Shown here in pieces: positions 15,268 to 23,917 of a stretch of 28,187 bases of DNA; position 1 is the first letter of the stretch, and each line of letters starts with the position of its first letter. The stretch comes from CAIKMD01 sp036490955. GTDB lineage: Bacteria > Pseudomonadota > Alphaproteobacteria > ATCC43930 > CGMCC-115725. The notes beneath the pieces were generated by a model. It was given only the letters and a program-made list of their open reading frames with translations, did no database searches and was not told the DNA's origin. Location of the stretch: assembly GCA_036490955.1 (NCBI GenBank), contig DASXCX010000077.1, forward strand, positions 1 to 28,187, in the 5' to 3' direction. A program made the translations under genes and the position numbers.

Positions 15268-15948
15268 TCAGAATTCCCATTGCTCGATGATCATCGGCTC
15301 GTTGCGCGCGCCGGCGAGCCACTCCTGGTAGGCCGGCCAGGCACTGATCGCACGCGCATAGGCTTCGACCTCGCCGTCGAGCGGCAGCTTGAAGGTCCGG
15401 AAGCGGCTGACCACCGGCGCGAACATCGCATCGGCGATGGTGAACGAACCGAAGAGGAAATCGCCGCCGCCATGTTCGGACGAATGGCCATAACGCTGGC
15501 GGCAATCCCGCCAAAGCGCAGCGATGCGGTCGATATCGCCCTGCGCCTCGGGAATGATCTCGCGATCGAAGACCGAGCGCATATTCATCGGGAAATGCCG
15601 GCGGAGCGGTAGGAAGCCGGCATGCATCTCGCTGCTGATCGCGCGGGCGTGGGCGCGGGCCGCCGGATCCTGTGGCCAGAGACCGGCCTGCGGGAAGAGC
15701 TCGGCGAGATATTCGCCGATCGCCAGCGATTCCCAGACAGTCACCGGCCCGCCGGTCTTCCGCTCATGCACCAGGGTCGGCATCTTGCCGGAAGGGGTGT
15801 GGCGCAGGATCTCGGCCCGGCTCTGCGGCTCGTAAAGCGGGATCACCACCTCGTCGAAGGCGACGCCGGTCGCTTTCAGCATCAGCCAGCCGCGTAGCGA
15901 CCAGGATGAATAGTTCTTATTCCCAAGGTAGATGGTGAACTCGGCCAT
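15268..15948 (-). CDS. Glutathione S-transferase family protein
   Basis: This 226-residue cytosolic GST-fold protein has an N-terminal thioredoxin-like domain that begins FTIYLGNKNYSSWSLRGWL. The tyrosine/serine pair near residues 13-15 is at the usual catalytic position. The glutathione-binding stretch is GKMPTLVHE, followed by the ESLAIGEYLAE helix near residue 73-83. The all-alpha C-terminal domain holds FLFGSFTIADAMFAPVV, the conserved N-capping box region. Substrate unknown; detoxification or a maleylacetoacetate-isomerase-like role are both possible, though the SSxR pattern of zeta-class enzymes is only partly present. No strong Shine-Dalgarno site is visible before the ATG. It is divergent from the M17 aminopeptidase. 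Confidence 0.88.
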   Translation of the reverse strand: MAEFTIYLGNKNYSSWSLRGWLMLKATGVAFDEVVIPLYEPQSRAEILRHTPSGKMPTLVHERKTGGPVTVWESLAIGEYLAELFPQAGLWPQDPAARAHARAISSEMHAGFLPLRRHFPMNMRSVFDREIIPEAQGDIDRIAALWRDCRQRYGHSSEHGGGDFLFGSFTIADAMFAPVVSRFRTFKLPLDGEVEAYARAISAWPAYQEWLAGARNEPMIIEQWEF

Positions 15949-16001
15949 CGGCTATGCTCGGTCGGGTTGGCGCGGTTTGGTTCTCGCCGGTCACTCTGAC
16001 G

Positions 16002-16019
16002 GCAGCGCAGCGGCGCTGC
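16002..16019 (+). promoter_or_regulatory. Hairpin in the leader of the aminopeptidase gene
   Basis: GCAGCGC AGCG GCGCTGC is a perfect 7-bp stem with a 4-nt loop, ending about 31 bp before the GTG start and leaving the AAGGA site (16037-16041) free. It could be a leader hairpin or an operator in this 102-bp divergent gap; no clear promoter boxes are seen. Confidence 0.3.
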
Positions 16020-16050
16020 AACCCCGGCTCTTCGTGAAGGAAATGCGATA

Positions 16051-17451
16051 GTGCTCGATCATCTGGTTGCCGACCGCATCAGCGCGGTGCCGATTCTACC
16101 GGTCAGCGAAGAGAGCCTTCCCGAGGCGCTCGCCCGGCTCGACGAGGTCGAACGGCGCTGGGTCGAGACCACGCAGTATCTCGGCGCGCCGGGCAAATTC
16201 GCGCTTCTGCCGGACGGAGCGGGCCGGCTGAAGCGTGTGCTGATCGGAGTGCGCCGTGGCGAAGAATTGTGGGGGCTGGCCGCGCTGCCCGATGCGTTGC
16301 CGCCCCTCTCCAGTCAAGGCGCCGCTTACGCGCTTGAAGGCGAATACGCGGCAGATGCGGCGACGCGCTTCGCGCTTGGCTGGGCGCTCGGCTGCTACGC
16401 CTTCACCCGCTACCGTGCGCGCGACAAGGCCTGGGCGGATCTCGTCTGGCCGGCGAATGCCGACCGCGGCCGGGTCGAGCGCTTGGCGCGCGGCGTGGGG
16501 CTGGCGCGCGATCTCATCAACACGCCGGCCGAGGATATGGGCCCGCCCGAGCTCGCCGAGGCAGCGCAGAGTCTCGCCGCGAAACATGGCGCGCGCTATC
16601 GCGTGATCGTCGGCGACGCGCTCGTCGAACAGAATTATCCGGCGATCCATATGGTCGGGCGCGCCGCGGAGAAAGCACCGCGCCTGATCGATTTCGTCTG
16701 GGGGAACGAGAACGCGCCAAAGCTGACGCTCGTCGGCAAGGGCGTGTGCTTCGACACCGGCGGGCTCGACCTCAAGCCGTCAAGCGGCATGCGCATGATG
16801 AAAAAGGACATGGGCGGCGCCGCGACCTTGCTCGGCCTCGCTTCGGCGATCATGGAGGCGAAGCTTCCGGTGCGGCTGCGCGTCATGGTACCGGCTGTCG
16901 AGAACGCGGTCGCCGGCAATGCCTTTCGTCCGCTCGATATCATCAAGACGCGCAAGGGCATGACGGTCGAGGTCGGCAACACCGATGCCGAGGGCCGCCT
17001 GATCCTCTGCGATGCGCTCTACGAGGCTTGCGGCGAGAAGCCGGCGCTGCTCATCGATATGGCGACGCTGACCGGTGCGGCACGCACCGCGCTCGGGGCG
17101 GAACTGCCCGCGCTCTTCAGCAATGATGACACGGTTGCCGACGAACTCCTCCATTTTGGCCTCGTCGAAAGCGATCCGCTCTGGCGCCTGCCGCTATGGA
17201 AGCCCTATCGCCAGATGATCGTGTCGCCGATCGCCGATCTCAACAACGTCTCGGAATCGAGCTTTGCCGGAGCGATTACCGCCGCGCTCTATCTCGACGC
17301 GTTCGTCACGCAAGGCACGCCCTGGATCCATATCGATACGTATGCTTGGAACCAAAAGAGCCGGCCGGGCCGGCCCGAAGGCGGCGAGGCGCTGGCCATG
17401 CGCGCGCTCTATTCGTTGATCGAGCATCGCTTCGGCCGTGGCTCGAACTAG
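16051..17451 (+). CDS. M17 leucyl aminopeptidase family metallopeptidase
   Basis: The 466-residue cytosolic dizinc aminopeptidase removes N-terminal residues from peptides. The C-terminal catalytic domain shows all key residues: K230 in LVGKGVCFD, D235, the catalytic lysine K242 in LDLKPSSGM, D253 in KKDMGG, and the signature NTDAEGRL (D312, E314, with the bicarbonate-binding R316). The N-terminal domain is shorter and less like PepA, as in the YtjP/PepB-like leucyl aminopeptidases of alphaproteobacteria. The start is GTG at 16051 with AAGGA 9 nt upstream. It overlaps the next gene by 14 bp. It could process peptides imported by transporters such as Yej, but that is inference. Confidence 0.93.
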   Translation: MLDHLVADRISAVPILPVSEESLPEALARLDEVERRWVETTQYLGAPGKFALLPDGAGRLKRVLIGVRRGEELWGLAALPDALPPLSSQGAAYALEGEYAADAATRFALGWALGCYAFTRYRARDKAWADLVWPANADRGRVERLARGVGLARDLINTPAEDMGPPELAEAAQSLAAKHGARYRVIVGDALVEQNYPAIHMVGRAAEKAPRLIDFVWGNENAPKLTLVGKGVCFDTGGLDLKPSSGMRMMKKDMGGAATLLGLASAIMEAKLPVRLRVMVPAVENAVAGNAFRPLDIIKTRKGMTVEVGNTDAEGRLILCDALYEACGEKPALLIDMATLTGAARTALGAELPALFSNDDTVADELLHFGLVESDPLWRLPLWKPYRQMIVSPIADLNNVSESSFAGAITAALYLDAFVTQGTPWIHIDTYAWNQKSRPGRPEGGEALAMRALYSLIEHRFGRGSN

Positions 17452-17881
17452 CTCGCCCTCGCGGCGCAAAGGCGGCGCGCGCGGCAACGGTGCTGCCGAT
17501 ACTTCACCGGCATCGGTCGGCTTCAAGCACAAGCCGAGCGGCAAGGAGCGGCGCGTCGCGACCGGCTTCGCCTGGGATCTTTTTCTCTTCGCCGGCGTCC
17601 TCGGCGTGCCGCTCTTTTGGCGGCGGCTGCCGAGTTGGGGCGCCGCGGTGCTGGTGCTGTGGCTCTTCGTGCTGATCGTCAGCATCCTGCGCATCAGCGC
17701 CGGCGCGACACAGATCGCGCAGCTCGTGCTCTTCGCTGCTTTTCTCGTGCTGCAGATCGGACTCGGCTTTTACGGCAATCGCCTCACCGCGCGCACGTTG
17801 CTGCATCACGGCTGGACGATCGATCAGCCAAATGACCGCGGCACCAAGCTCCTCATCGAGAAGTGGCGGCTCAGCGCCTGA
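17438..17881 (+). CDS. Small membrane protein, DUF2628-like
   Basis: The 147-residue protein has a basic, low-complexity N terminus (residues 1-40, rich in Arg, Ser, Gly). Two or three hydrophobic segments follow, near residues 48-60, 66-84 and 90-110, then a short cytosolic tail. The layout FAWDLFLFAGVLGVPLFWRR, two helices, then GNRLTARTLLHHGW resembles DUF2628 membrane proteins, in which the last segment is followed by a residue run like RRxLxxRGW. Function unknown. The GTG start overlaps the end of the aminopeptidase gene by 14 bp, so the two are likely co-translated. A later start near residue 40 cannot be excluded because the N-terminal part is poorly conserved in style. Confidence 0.65.
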   Translation: MARTSSPSRRKGGARGNGAADTSPASVGFKHKPSGKERRVATGFAWDLFLFAGVLGVPLFWRRLPSWGAAVLVLWLFVLIVSILRISAGATQIAQLVLFAAFLVLQIGLGFYGNRLTARTLLHHGWTIDQPNDRGTKLLIEKWRLSA

Positions 17882-17934
17882 ATACCGTATAGGCACAATG
17901 CGCTGCGACCGGCCAACGCCGGAAAAATGAGCAT

Positions 17935-17978
17935 AAAAAAGCGTGCTCCGATCGCTTCGCGGCTCGGCGTCGCGAAGC
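17935..17978 (-). terminator. Probable terminator at the end of the long minus-strand operon
   Basis: Directly after the stop codon at 17979 the minus strand has an 8-bp stem GCTTCGCG/CGCGAAGC (17971-17978 and 17954-17961) with a 9-nt loop. Fourteen nt later comes a run of six T (17935-17940). An alternative hairpin, AAGCG/CGCTT, abuts the T-run. Convergent with the gene ending at 17881. Confidence 0.5.
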
Positions 17979-19080
17979 TCAGCGCCCGTCGCGGCGTAAT
18001 TGCTTGATATAGGTGACGGCCTCTTCGAGCCGGGTTGCCTCTTCCTCTCGCGGCGGCGCCAGATATTTGGCGCCGGGAATGCGCGCTTCATCAGGCGATG
18101 ATACAGGCGGAATGTCGGTGCGACGGCTGTCCTCGTCCATCGCCTGCGCCAGCCGGTATTGCACGTCTTTCCGCAAGATCCAATTGACGAAGACGCGCGC
18201 CGCGTTTGGATGCGGCCGCTTGTTCATGACCGAGACGGTATTGCCGCCATCGGTCACGTGACTCTCATCGGGCTTGTTGCCGAGCATGTGCAGATCGGTG
18301 GTCACGCCCGCGCCGGCCTTGACGTAGGGCCCGACGAGGGAGCGGGTCGCCGGTCCGATGGTGAACCAGACCGTGCCGCGCGCCATGTCCTCGACGACGG
18401 TTTGCATATTGCGGTCGAAGAGGACGCGTTGATCGAGGATGAGGTGCTTCAGCCCCTCATCGCCGAGATGCTCGCGCAGATCGAGCGCAAAAGAATGGCC
18501 GCTGCCGGGAATCGTCGGCTCCTGCCACGCGATTTTGCCACTGTAAGCAGGGTCGAGCAGGATTTTGAGGCCGAGCTGCTGCACCTTCTCGGTGGGAACG
18601 AACGCTGCGTTGTAGAACGGCGCGGAGATGTACGACGACATCGAGAAGACATAGCGATGCGGCGCATCGATCAGCGCTTCGTTCCATCCGCCCCAGGCCG
18701 CTTCGTCCTTGGCCTCGGGCAGGATGAGCTCAGGCAGGATCGGATCGACCGCGCCATCTTTATAAAGCGCATACATCGGATTGGGGCCGGCGGCGGCGAC
18801 ATCCCAAAGATATTTGCCGGCTTCGCGCTCGACGCGCACGCGTCGCGACGAAATCGGGCGGCGATAGTCGCGAGGCGTCGAGCCTGATCTTCGGAAAAGC
18901 GGCGGGGAATTCCCTGGCGACGAAATCCTGCCACGCTTTGTCGGAAACCGTGTCGACGATCACCGTGCCTTCCTGCTCGGCGGCGGCAACGGTGCGATCC
19001 CACTCGGTCTTCCAGTCCTGCGTGGCCGCGGTCGCCGTGGAGGAGACGAGTGTGAGCAGCGCTAAAGCAAGTTTCTTCAT
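17979..19080 (-). pseudogene. Fe3+-type (AfuA-like) periplasmic binding protein with a frameshift
   Basis: Two overlapping frames together make one binding protein of about 366 residues. The N-terminal frame starts at 19080 with a signal peptide (MKKLALALLTLVSSTATAA), then a WDRTVAAAEQEG block, up to PPDFVAT. The C-terminal frame continues with VRVEREAGKYLWDV, includes LDPAYSGKIAWQEP and FVNWILRKDVQYRLAQAMDE, and ends at 17979. Removing one base in the GC-rich run at 18830-18856 (for example C at 18840) joins them without loss. The family length is then normal, and no other damage is seen. It is therefore either a very recent mutation, a sequencing error, or, less likely, programmed slippage. 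The start codon overlaps the upstream gene by ATGA. The family binds iron, sugar phosphates or small anions; the ligand here is unknown. Confidence 0.8.
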
Positions 19081-20063
19081 GAGTTCAAGGTTGTTTCGGC
19101 AAAGATCTCATCGATCGCGAAGATTCGCGAGGTGAGGCCTTGCTCGCAGGCATAGGTCGCGACCGCCTCGATCGTCCTGCGGTTGGCAGCGATGCCCTGC
19201 TCGAAGAGCGGCGTCTCGAGCGCACCACGGTCGCGGCCGGGAAGCAGCCCGGCATCGAAATGATTGGCAACATGTTCCATGCGCTCTTGATCGGCGAGGG
19301 CGCTGGCGCGGCTGAAGGCTTTGAGGATATTCGCGGCGATCCACGGCTCGGCGCGGACGATTTCGCGGCGGATGATCACACCATGATTGACCGGATAGAT
19401 GCCGGATTTCCGGTGATAGCGCGCGCCCTCGGCGGCGCGATCGGGGAACAGCCGCCGGATGTCCGGATGAGCGGCGAGATTTTCGGTGCTGCGCTCGCCG
19501 GGATGGCCGCCGTAATAGATGAGGCAGGCTTGCAGCTCGCCGGACGCCATCATCGAGCCGAGGCTTTTATCGGGAGGCACGTGATGGACCGCGACTCCTT
19601 GCGGCGCGACGAACGCGGTGTTGACATTGCTCTGCTCGGGCGTCCGTTCCATCCAGAATTCGAGATCGCGGGGCGTCACGCCGAACTCGCTCTGCAGGAA
19701 GCCGCGGATCCAGACCGCGGCCGTCTGCTGATATTCAGGCAGGCCGACGCGTTTGCCTTTGAGGTCGGCCGGGCTCTCGATGCCCGCGTCGCGCCGGACC
19801 AGGATGTTGGTGTGAAAGAACCGTTTGGTCGTGAAGACCGGAATGCCGACGAAGCGCGTATCGCCGGCATCGAGCGCCATCAGCAGCGAGGCCATCGACA
19901 TCTCCGCGACGTCGAATTCGGCGGCGCGCAGTTGGCGCGCGAAGATGCTGCCGGGGTCGAGCACGGTCACCGCCAGATCGATGTCTTCGGGCACCGCACG
20001 CCCCTCGATCACCGGCCGCGTCCGGGGATTCGCGGTGACGGCTAGGCTCAATTTCCGGCTCAT
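19077..20063 (-). CDS. 4,5-dihydroxyphthalate decarboxylase-like / periplasmic-binding-fold protein without signal peptide
   Basis: The 328-residue protein resembles the Pht5-like family of Pseudomonas phthalate pathways, often listed as an ABC binding protein because of its type II periplasmic-binding fold. Seen: LSLAVTANPRTRPVIEGRAVPEDIDL split over the first 30 residues, FDVAEMSMASLLMALDAGD, ADLKGKRVGLPEYQQTAAVW near residue 108, and the C-terminal FDAGLLPGRDRG. The N terminus (MSRKLSLAV) has no signal peptide, which speaks for a cytosolic enzyme or sensor. ATG at 20063 has AAGGGA 8 nt upstream; GTG at 20090 would overlap yejF by GTGA. It overlaps the next gene by ATGA. Enzyme or binding role cannot be decided from sequence. 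Confidence 0.8.
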   Translation of the reverse strand: MSRKLSLAVTANPRTRPVIEGRAVPEDIDLAVTVLDPGSIFARQLRAAEFDVAEMSMASLLMALDAGDTRFVGIPVFTTKRFFHTNILVRRDAGIESPADLKGKRVGLPEYQQTAAVWIRGFLQSEFGVTPRDLEFWMERTPEQSNVNTAFVAPQGVAVHHVPPDKSLGSMMASGELQACLIYYGGHPGERSTENLAAHPDIRRLFPDRAAEGARYHRKSGIYPVNHGVIIRREIVRAEPWIAANILKAFSRASALADQERMEHVANHFDAGLLPGRDRGALETPLFEQGIAANRRTIEAVATYACEQGLTSRIFAIDEIFAETTLNS

Positions 20064-20086
20064 GCGCAGAATCCCTTCGCGCGATT

Positions 20087-21718
20087 TCACGTCCCGACGG
20101 CTTGCGGCTCTGCGATCTCGATATCGAAGGCGGCGGCCATCAGCGCGCGGGTATAAGCCGTTCGCGGCGCGGTGAAAATCGCTTCCGATGTGCCTGTCTC
20201 GACCACCTTGCCGTCTTTCATGACGATGATGTCGTGCGCCAGCGCCTTCACGACGCGGAGATCGTGACTGATGAAAAGATAGCCGATATCGTGGCGCGCC
20301 TGCAGATCGCGCAGCGATTCGACCATCTGCGCCTGGACCGACATGTCGAGCGCCGAGGTCGGCTCGTCGAGCAGCAGGAAGCGCGGCTTCAACACCAGTG
20401 CGCGGGCGAGGGCGATACGCTGGCGCTGGCCGCCGGAAAATTCATGCGGGTATCGGTCGGCACAGCCCGGGTCGATGCCGACTTCCACGAGCAGCCGCTC
20501 GATCTCGGCGCGCCGTTCCTTGGCGCCGCCGCCGAGTTTATGAACCTTCAGCCCTTCCTCGATGATCTGCGCGATCGACAGGCGCGGCGACAGGCTTGAA
20601 TAGGGATCCTGAAAAACGACCTGCATCTCACGCCGGAGGGGCCGCAACTCGTTGCCGCCGAGCTCGTCGATGCGGCGGCCATCGAAAACAATTTCGCCCT
20701 CGCTGTGGATGAGCCGCAGCAGTGCCAGGCCGAGCGTTGTCTTGCCCGAGCCCGATTCGCCCACCACGCCCAGTGTCTCGCCCTGGCGTAGAATCAGATC
20801 GACGCCATCGACGGCTTTCACATAGTTGGTCGTGCGATGCAGGAGCCCGGTCTTAATCGGAAACCAGACACGAATATCCCGCATCTCGACCAGCGGCTTG
20901 CGCGTCGCGTCGGCCGGCCGCGGCGCGCCTCGTGGCTCGGCCGCCAGTAGCTTGCAGGTATAGGGGTGTTGCGGCGCGGTGAAGATATCTTCCGTTTTTC
21001 CGCGCTCGACGATTCGGCCGTCGGTCATCACGACGACGCGATCCGCCATCTTGCGCACGATGGTCAGGTCATGAGTGATGAGCAGCAACGCCATCCCGAA
21101 ACGCGCCTGCAAATCCTTCAGCAGCTTCAGGATCTGGGCCTGGATGGTCACGTCGAGCGCCGTGGTCGGTTCGTCGGCGATCAGGATATCGGGCTCGTTG
21201 GCGAGCGCCATCGCGATCATCACGCGCTGGCGTTGGCCGCCCGAGAGTTGATGCGGAAAGGCGTTGAGCCGGTGCTCGGCGTCGGGCAGGCCGACGAGCC
21301 GCAGTAATTCCAAGACGCGCGCGCGCGCCGCGGCGCCGTTCAATCCTTTGTGCAGGTTGAGCGTCTCGGCGATCTGCTTCTCGATCGTGTGCAGCGGGTT
21401 GAGCGAGGTCATCGGTTCCTGGAACACGATCGCGACGCGATCGCCGCGAATCTTGCGCAACGTTGCTTCGCTGGCGCGCACCATCTCGATGCCCTCGAAG
21501 CAAATACTGCTCGCTGCCCCATGACTCGCCATGGGGTAGTGCAAGAGCTGCATGATCGAGAGCGCTGTCACCGATTTGCCGGAGCCGGATTCGCCGACGA
21601 GGGCAAGGGTCTCGCCCTTATCCAATTCGAACGAGACGCCGCGTACCGCTTCGACCCGGCTGTCGCCGCTGGTGAACGTGACGGAGAGGTCGGTAACTTT
21701 GAGCAAGCAGTCCGCCAT
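20087..21718 (-). CDS. yejF: ABC transporter ATPase with two nucleotide-binding domains, YejF
   Basis: The 543-residue fused ATPase powers the YejBE permease. The first domain has Walker A GESGSGKS (42-49), the signature LSGGQRQR and Walker B ILIADEP. The second has GESGSGKT near residue 319, FSGGQRQR and LLLDEP. The length agrees with YejF (about 530 residues), which unlike Dpp/Opp ATPases carries both halves in one chain. Its ATG overlaps the TAA of yejE (TAATG), so the pair is translationally coupled. In enterobacteria the system imports microcin C, and in Sinorhizobium the same transporter is reported to matter for handling plant NCR peptides. The next gene starts within or just past its stop codon. 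Confidence 0.94.
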   Translation of the reverse strand: MADCLLKVTDLSVTFTSGDSRVEAVRGVSFELDKGETLALVGESGSGKSVTALSIMQLLHYPMASHGAASSICFEGIEMVRASEATLRKIRGDRVAIVFQEPMTSLNPLHTIEKQIAETLNLHKGLNGAAARARVLELLRLVGLPDAEHRLNAFPHQLSGGQRQRVMIAMALANEPDILIADEPTTALDVTIQAQILKLLKDLQARFGMALLLITHDLTIVRKMADRVVVMTDGRIVERGKTEDIFTAPQHPYTCKLLAAEPRGAPRPADATRKPLVEMRDIRVWFPIKTGLLHRTTNYVKAVDGVDLILRQGETLGVVGESGSGKTTLGLALLRLIHSEGEIVFDGRRIDELGGNELRPLRREMQVVFQDPYSSLSPRLSIAQIIEEGLKVHKLGGGAKERRAEIERLLVEVGIDPGCADRYPHEFSGGQRQRIALARALVLKPRFLLLDEPTSALDMSVQAQMVESLRDLQARHDIGYLFISHDLRVVKALAHDIIVMKDGKVVETGTSEAIFTAPRTAYTRALMAAAFDIEIAEPQAVGT

Positions 21719-22734
21719 TACTTCACTTTCCGCGGATCGAAGGCATCGCGCACGGCCTCACCGATGAAAATCAGCAGCGAGAGCATGACCGCGAGCACGA
21801 AGAAAGCCGTGAGTCCGAGCCATGGCGCCTGCAGATTGTTCTTGCCCTGCGATAGGAGTTCGCCGAGCGAAGGCGAGCCGGGCGGCAAGCCGAAGCCGAG
21901 GAAGTCGAGCGAAGTCAGCGTGGTGATCGACCCGTTGAGGATGAAAGGCAGAAACGTCAGCGTCGCGACCATGGCATTGGGCAGCACGTGACGCCAGATG
22001 ATCGTGGCATTGCCGACGCCGAGAGCACGCGCGGCGCGGACATAGTCGAAATTGCGCGCGCGCAGGAATTCGGCGCGCACCAGATCGACCAGCGACATCC
22101 ACGAGAACATCAGCATGATGATCAGCAGCCACCAGAAATTCGGCGCAATGATGCTGGAAAGAATGATCAGGAGATAGAGCACCGGCAACCCGGCCCAAAC
22201 CTCCATGAAGCGCTGAAAGGAGATATCGATCCAACCGCCGTAATAGCCTTGAATCGCGCCGGCGGCGACGCCGATGATCGAGCTGAAGATCGTCAACGTC
22301 AGGCCGAACAGCACCGAGATGCGGAAGCCGTAGACCAGCCGCGCCAGCACGTCGCGGCCTTGATCATCGGTGCCGAGCCAGTTGACGCGATCGGGCGGCG
22401 AGGGCGCGGGCGAGGGAAGGTTGTAGTTGATGGTGCTGTCGGCGAAGGGGATCGGCGGCCAGATCATGAAGCCGCCCGTCGCGATCCGCGTGGCGAGGCT
22501 TGGATCGCGGTAGTCGGCCGGTATCGGCAGATCGCCGCCGAAATCCGTTTCCGTGTATTCCGTGAAGACAGGGAAGTAGAAATGGCCGTCGAAGCGCACG
22601 AGCAGTGGCCGGTCGTTGGCAAGGAATTCGGCGAACATGCTGAGGCCGAAAAGCACTAGGAACAGCCAGAGCGACCAGAAGCCACGGCGGTTGGCGCGAA
22701 AATTCTGCAGCCGGCGACGGGTGAGAGGCGTCAT
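21718..22734 (-). CDS. yejE: ABC transporter permease YejE
   Basis: This 338-residue inner-membrane permease of the DppC/OppC type has an N-terminal helix (FWSLWLFLVLFGLSMFAEFL), then a large periplasmic loop (residues 45-120) that is characteristic of YejE. The loop holds HFYFPVFTEYTETDFGGDLP, a block well kept in YejE proteins. Five more helices follow. The EAA coupling loop is seen as YVRAARALGVGNATIIWRHV near residue 230-250. It overlaps yejB by ATGA upstream and yejF by TAATG downstream. It forms the channel with YejB for oligopeptides such as microcin C. Confidence 0.94.
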   Translation of the reverse strand: MTPLTRRRLQNFRANRRGFWSLWLFLVLFGLSMFAEFLANDRPLLVRFDGHFYFPVFTEYTETDFGGDLPIPADYRDPSLATRIATGGFMIWPPIPFADSTINYNLPSPAPSPPDRVNWLGTDDQGRDVLARLVYGFRISVLFGLTLTIFSSIIGVAAGAIQGYYGGWIDISFQRFMEVWAGLPVLYLLIILSSIIAPNFWWLLIIMLMFSWMSLVDLVRAEFLRARNFDYVRAARALGVGNATIIWRHVLPNAMVATLTFLPFILNGSITTLTSLDFLGFGLPPGSPSLGELLSQGKNNLQAPWLGLTAFFVLAVMLSLLIFIGEAVRDAFDPRKVK

Positions 22735-23816
22735 TGGCCGCGCGTGCCGAAATCGATGCGGGGATCGACGAACATGTAGGAGAGATCGCTGATCAGCTTC
22801 AGCGCGAGGCCGACAAGCGTGTAAATGTAAAGCGTGCCGAACATGATCGGATAATCGCGCCCGATCGCCGCCTGGAAGCCCAGGAGGCCGAGCCCGTCAA
22901 GCGAGAAGATCACTTCGACCAGCAGCGCGCCGGTGAAGAGAATGCCGATGAAAGCGGCGGGGAATCCGGCGATCACCAAGAGCATCGCGTTGCGGAAGAC
23001 GTGGCCGTAGAGAACGCGCCGCTCGCCGAGGCCTTTGGCGCGCGCGGTCACGACATATTGCTTGTTGATCTCGTCGAGGAAGCAGTTCTTCGTCAGCATG
23101 GTGAGGCTGGCGAAGCCACTGATGACCAGCGACAGAACCGGAAGGGTGATATGCCAGAAATAATCCGCGATCTGATGGAGGAGCGAGTAGCTCGCCCAAT
23201 CGTCGGAGACGATGCCGCGGAGCGGGAACCAGGCGAAATACTTGCCGCCGGCGAAGAGCACGATCAGCAGCACAGCGAAGAGGAAACCGGGGATCGCATA
23301 ACCGACGACGATCACGCCGCTCGTCCAGATATCGAAAGTGCTGCCGTCCTTCACCGCTTTGCGGATGCCGAGCGGGATCGAAATGAGATAAGTGATGAGC
23401 GTCGTCCAGAGGCCGAGCGAGATCGATACCGGCAGCTTCTGCGCGATGAGCCGGATCACCGGTTGGCCCAGATAGAAGCTGGTCCCGAAATCGAGCGTCA
23501 GATAATCCTTGATCATGATCCAGAAACGCTCGGGCGCCGGCTTGTCGAAGCCGTAAAGCTTGTTGAGCTCTTTGATGAAATCGGGATTCATGCCGCGCGC
23601 GCCGCGGGTCTCGTTGGCGGAGGTTGCGGTGCTGCGTAGCTCGCCGCCACCGCCACCGACTTGGCCGAGGCCGCTGCCCTGCGTACCGCGCAGTTCGGCG
23701 ATGAGTTGATCGACCGGCCCCCCGGGCGCCGCTTGCACGATTACGAAATTGACGAGAATGATCGCGAAAAGCGTCGGCACCATCAGCAAGATGCGGCGCA
23801 GCGCATAAGCGAGCAT
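22731..23816 (-). CDS. yejB: ABC transporter permease YejB
   Basis: This 361-residue inner-membrane permease of the DppB/OppB type begins MLAYALRRILLMVPTLFAII, the usual opening of the family. A periplasmic loop follows that contains a Gly-rich stretch (GSGLGQVGGGGGELR, residues 48-62) and GMNPDFIKELNKLYGFDKPA, typical of YejB. The EAA loop is YVVTARAKGLGERRVLYGHV, and the C terminus is VDPRIDFGTRGQ. The length matches YejB. It lies 101 bp after yejA, the only larger gap in the operon, and that gap holds a palindromic repeat. Confidence 0.94.
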   Translation of the reverse strand: MLAYALRRILLMVPTLFAIILVNFVIVQAAPGGPVDQLIAELRGTQGSGLGQVGGGGGELRSTATSANETRGARGMNPDFIKELNKLYGFDKPAPERFWIMIKDYLTLDFGTSFYLGQPVIRLIAQKLPVSISLGLWTTLITYLISIPLGIRKAVKDGSTFDIWTSGVIVVGYAIPGFLFAVLLIVLFAGGKYFAWFPLRGIVSDDWASYSLLHQIADYFWHITLPVLSLVISGFASLTMLTKNCFLDEINKQYVVTARAKGLGERRVLYGHVFRNAMLLVIAGFPAAFIGILFTGALLVEVIFSLDGLGLLGFQAAIGRDYPIMFGTLYIYTLVGLALKLISDLSYMFVDPRIDFGTRGQ

Positions 23817-23846
23817 CGTTTAAGCCGCGCGTCCAGCTGCTAACAC

Positions 23847-23915
23847 CGTCATCCCCGCGAGGAGCGGTCGTGCGGGTAGTCTGCCTTCGCGGGGGTGGCG
23901 ATGCGCGGGGCGCAT
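23847..23915. repeat. Degenerate palindromic repeat (copy C) and hairpin between yejA and yejB
   Basis: An imperfect element runs from CGTCA (23847) to TGGCG (23900). Its arms TCATCCCCGCGAGG and CCTTCGCGGGGGTGGC pair with a few mismatches. A separate perfect hairpin, ATGCGC GGG GCGCAT (23901-23915), abuts the yejA stop at 23918. The layout matches copies A and B but is decayed. In the transcript it lies between the binding-protein gene and the permease genes. Confidence 0.6.
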
Positions 23916-23917
23916 CG

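Noticed and set aside
22734..23639. 301-codon plus-strand frame over yejB
   Set aside because: Shadow of the permease gene; very charged, no domain, no ribosome site.
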